From: Bacteroidales bacterium | Lineage (GTDB): Bacteria; Bacteroidota; Bacteroidia; Bacteroidales; WCHB1-69 | Reading direction: 5' to 3' | DNA: 15,912 nucleotides | Assembly: GCA_031257735.1 (NCBI GenBank) | Contig: JAIROC010000205.1 | Location: 1-15,912, forward strand | In this document: one piece after another, positions 15,131-15,912 of the stretch | Layout: each line of letters opens with the position of its first letter | Numbering within the stretch: the stretch's first letter is position 1 | Program-made: the position numbers and the translations under genes | The notes under the pieces: model-generated | Databases searched by the model: none | What the model was told of the DNA's origin: nothing | What the model saw: the letters and a program-made list of their open reading frames with translations, nothing else

Positions 15131-15550
15131 ATGCATTGTTTGACAGATTATGAAGTAAGATTATTACTTGCCTTGAATGAAAGTTTGAAAGGTAAACAAA
15201 AATTCACCAATCTTTTTATGGAAGGTGGTTTTCCAGAGTTAGCGGCTTTGTCTGCTGCTATTCATTCGGATACGGATGCTTTACATTGGTTATTGAATAA
15301 TGGGTTTCCTGAATTTGCCGTCTTGAGTAATGCTATTGATGGCGAAGAACATGCTATTGCATGGTTGAAAAAATACAAACTTGATTTTTTGTCTGTATTT
15401 GCGGCAGCTTGCAGGCAGGAGAATGAAGCTATTAAATGGTTTGCCGACAAAAATTTATTAGTGTTCATTATGCTGATACGCACTATACATGATGTACTTC
15501 GGTTTCAGTCTTGGGATGCTTCCGATATTCATAAACGAAGACGGTCATAA
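15131..15550 (+). CDS. Hypothetical protein of five 25-residue helical repeats (139 aa)
   Basis: I do not recognise a named family. The protein is almost entirely five units of exactly 25 residues: 9-33, 34-58, 59-83, 84-108 and 109-133. The best pair begins FPELAALSAAI (34) and FPEFAVLSNAI (59). Each unit then has an acidic or polar turn and an A-L/I-x-W-L/F segment (ALHWLLNNG, AIAWLKKYK, AIKWFADKN). The layout of two short helices per unit resembles ankyrin-like or other alpha-solenoid scaffolds, so protein binding is a reasonable guess. It is soluble, with no signal peptide, and has a basic KRRRS end. ATG 15131 is used; ATG 15121 is out of frame and stops after ten codons. It is divergent from the ABC ATPase gene and upstream of a methyltransferase gene; no functional link is shown. 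Confidence 0.75.
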   Translation: MHCLTDYEVRLLLALNESLKGKQKFTNLFMEGGFPELAALSAAIHSDTDALHWLLNNGFPEFAVLSNAIDGEEHAIAWLKKYKLDFLSVFAAACRQENEAIKWFADKNLLVFIMLIRTIHDVLRFQSWDASDIHKRRRS

Positions 15551-15580
15551 ATGTTTATCAAGATAATTGAAAAAATCATG

Positions 15581-15590
15581 TACTTTTGCA
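15581..15590 (+). promoter_or_regulatory. Bacteroidota -7 promoter element upstream of E2 and the methyltransferase gene
   Basis: TACTTTTGCA matches TAnnTTTG. It ends 11 bp before element E2, and the next plus-strand gene starts at 15862, beyond E2. The -33 region is unclear (TTTA at 15554-15557 is too distant to be ideal). Confidence 0.55.
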
Positions 15591-15601
15591 GCAATATTTC
15601 A

Positions 15602-15803
15602 TAATTAGTGTCTGTCTTTAATGTACAGATAGGGTTGTTTCAAAAGCGCTTTCCGCAACAATCAGTACGTCATTGCGGGCTTGACCCGCAATCCCCATCC
15701 GATAACACGTTTTATGGCAGGGGATTAGCTCCGCTGCTCTTACGGGTGCGGGTCAAGCTCGCAATGACGGCGTTATGTCGACTATATAGACAGACACTAA
15801 TTA
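15602..15803. mobile_element. E2: 202-bp MITE-like element with 16-bp terminal inverted repeats
   Basis: TAATTAGTGTCTGTCT (15602-15617) and AGACAGACACTAATTA (15788-15803) are perfect inverted repeats. Inside is a palindrome, 15668-15769, beginning CGTCATTGCGGGCTTGACCC and ending in its complement. The right arm also holds a CCCGTAAGAGCAGCGGAGC-type block, on the opposite strand, shared with E1. TAATTA stands at both ends, but it is itself palindromic, so it could be target duplication or part of the repeat. There is no coding capacity. The palindrome gives the RHCGLDPQS translation often seen from such intergenic repeats. E2 fills most of the gene-free stretch 15551-15861. Confidence 0.8.
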
Positions 15804-15861
15804 ATCTGCTTTTTAGAGAAGCTAAAGAAAATAAATTTACGGTACAAATCAGTTATGCAAA

Positions 15862-15912
15862 ATGATAAAGAGTCCATTACGATATCCCGGAGGAAAAAGT
15901 CGAGCAATTGAC
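15862..15912 (+). CDS. DNA adenine methyltransferase, D12 class, first 17 codons (cut by window end)
   Basis: The ATG at 15862 opens MIKSPLRYPGGKSRAID, which runs exactly to the last base. PLRYPGGK is the AdoMet-binding motif region at the N-terminus of Dam/D12-class N6-adenine methyltransferases. The family methylates adenine in short targets such as GATC, either as a housekeeping or phage enzyme or as part of a type II restriction-modification system. The rest of the gene, and any restriction enzyme, lie outside the window. There is no strong ribosome-binding sequence, as is usual for this phylum. The element E2 ends 58 bp upstream. Confidence 0.85.
   Translation, partial: MIKSPLRYPGGKSRAID

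Noticed and set aside
15608..15865. Plus-strand 85-codon reading frame containing RHCGLDPQS
   Set aside because: It is a translation of the palindromic repeat E2 and its flank; this peptide is a familiar artefact of such intergenic repeats. The frame overlaps the real methyltransferase start.

Overview
The window looks like a chromosomal segment of an AT-rich member of the Bacteroidota, most likely Bacteroidales. Three observations support this. A secreted protein carries a type IX secretion (T9SS) C-terminal sorting domain. Seven intergenic sites match the Bacteroidota -7 promoter element, all as TAnnTTTGCA. Gene products such as the FtsE/glycosyltransferase pair and the long-tailed DnaX fit that phylum. 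No rRNA, tRNA or CRISPR array was seen.

Layout. Positions 1-5767 are all on the minus strand: a 229-aa protein of unknown function with a hairpin beyond its stop; a tight three-gene unit read ftsE, family-2 glycosyltransferase, ygiQ-type radical SAM protein; and a T9SS-exported protein. Positions 5768-6231 hold a large palindromic repeat (E1) and the purB promoter. Positions 6232-13073 are on the plus strand: purB-lepA, then an AAA ATPase with a 33-bp tandem dyad array over its promoter, then purE and dnaX. dnaX is split by a +1 frame change exactly at the expected gamma/tau boundary. A degenerate repeat remnant (E3) lies at 13082-13170. A fused two-domain peptide-type ABC ATPase follows on the minus strand (13169-14893). 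Divergent from it is a 139-aa protein made of five 25-residue helical-looking repeats. At the right edge are a promoter, a 202-bp MITE-like element with 16-bp terminal inverted repeats (E2), and the first 17 codons of a D12-class DNA adenine methyltransferase.

Most genes are housekeeping: purine synthesis (purB, purE), translation (lepA), replication (dnaX), cell division (ftsE) and peptide uptake. The accessory content is the repeat family E1/E2/E3, the ATPase with its operator-like array, and the start of a probable restriction-modification or orphan methylase locus cut by the window end. The best candidates for something undescribed are the dnaX frame break as a route to making gamma and tau, the 33-bp dyad array in front of the ATPase, and the repeat element lying between a promoter and a methyltransferase gene.
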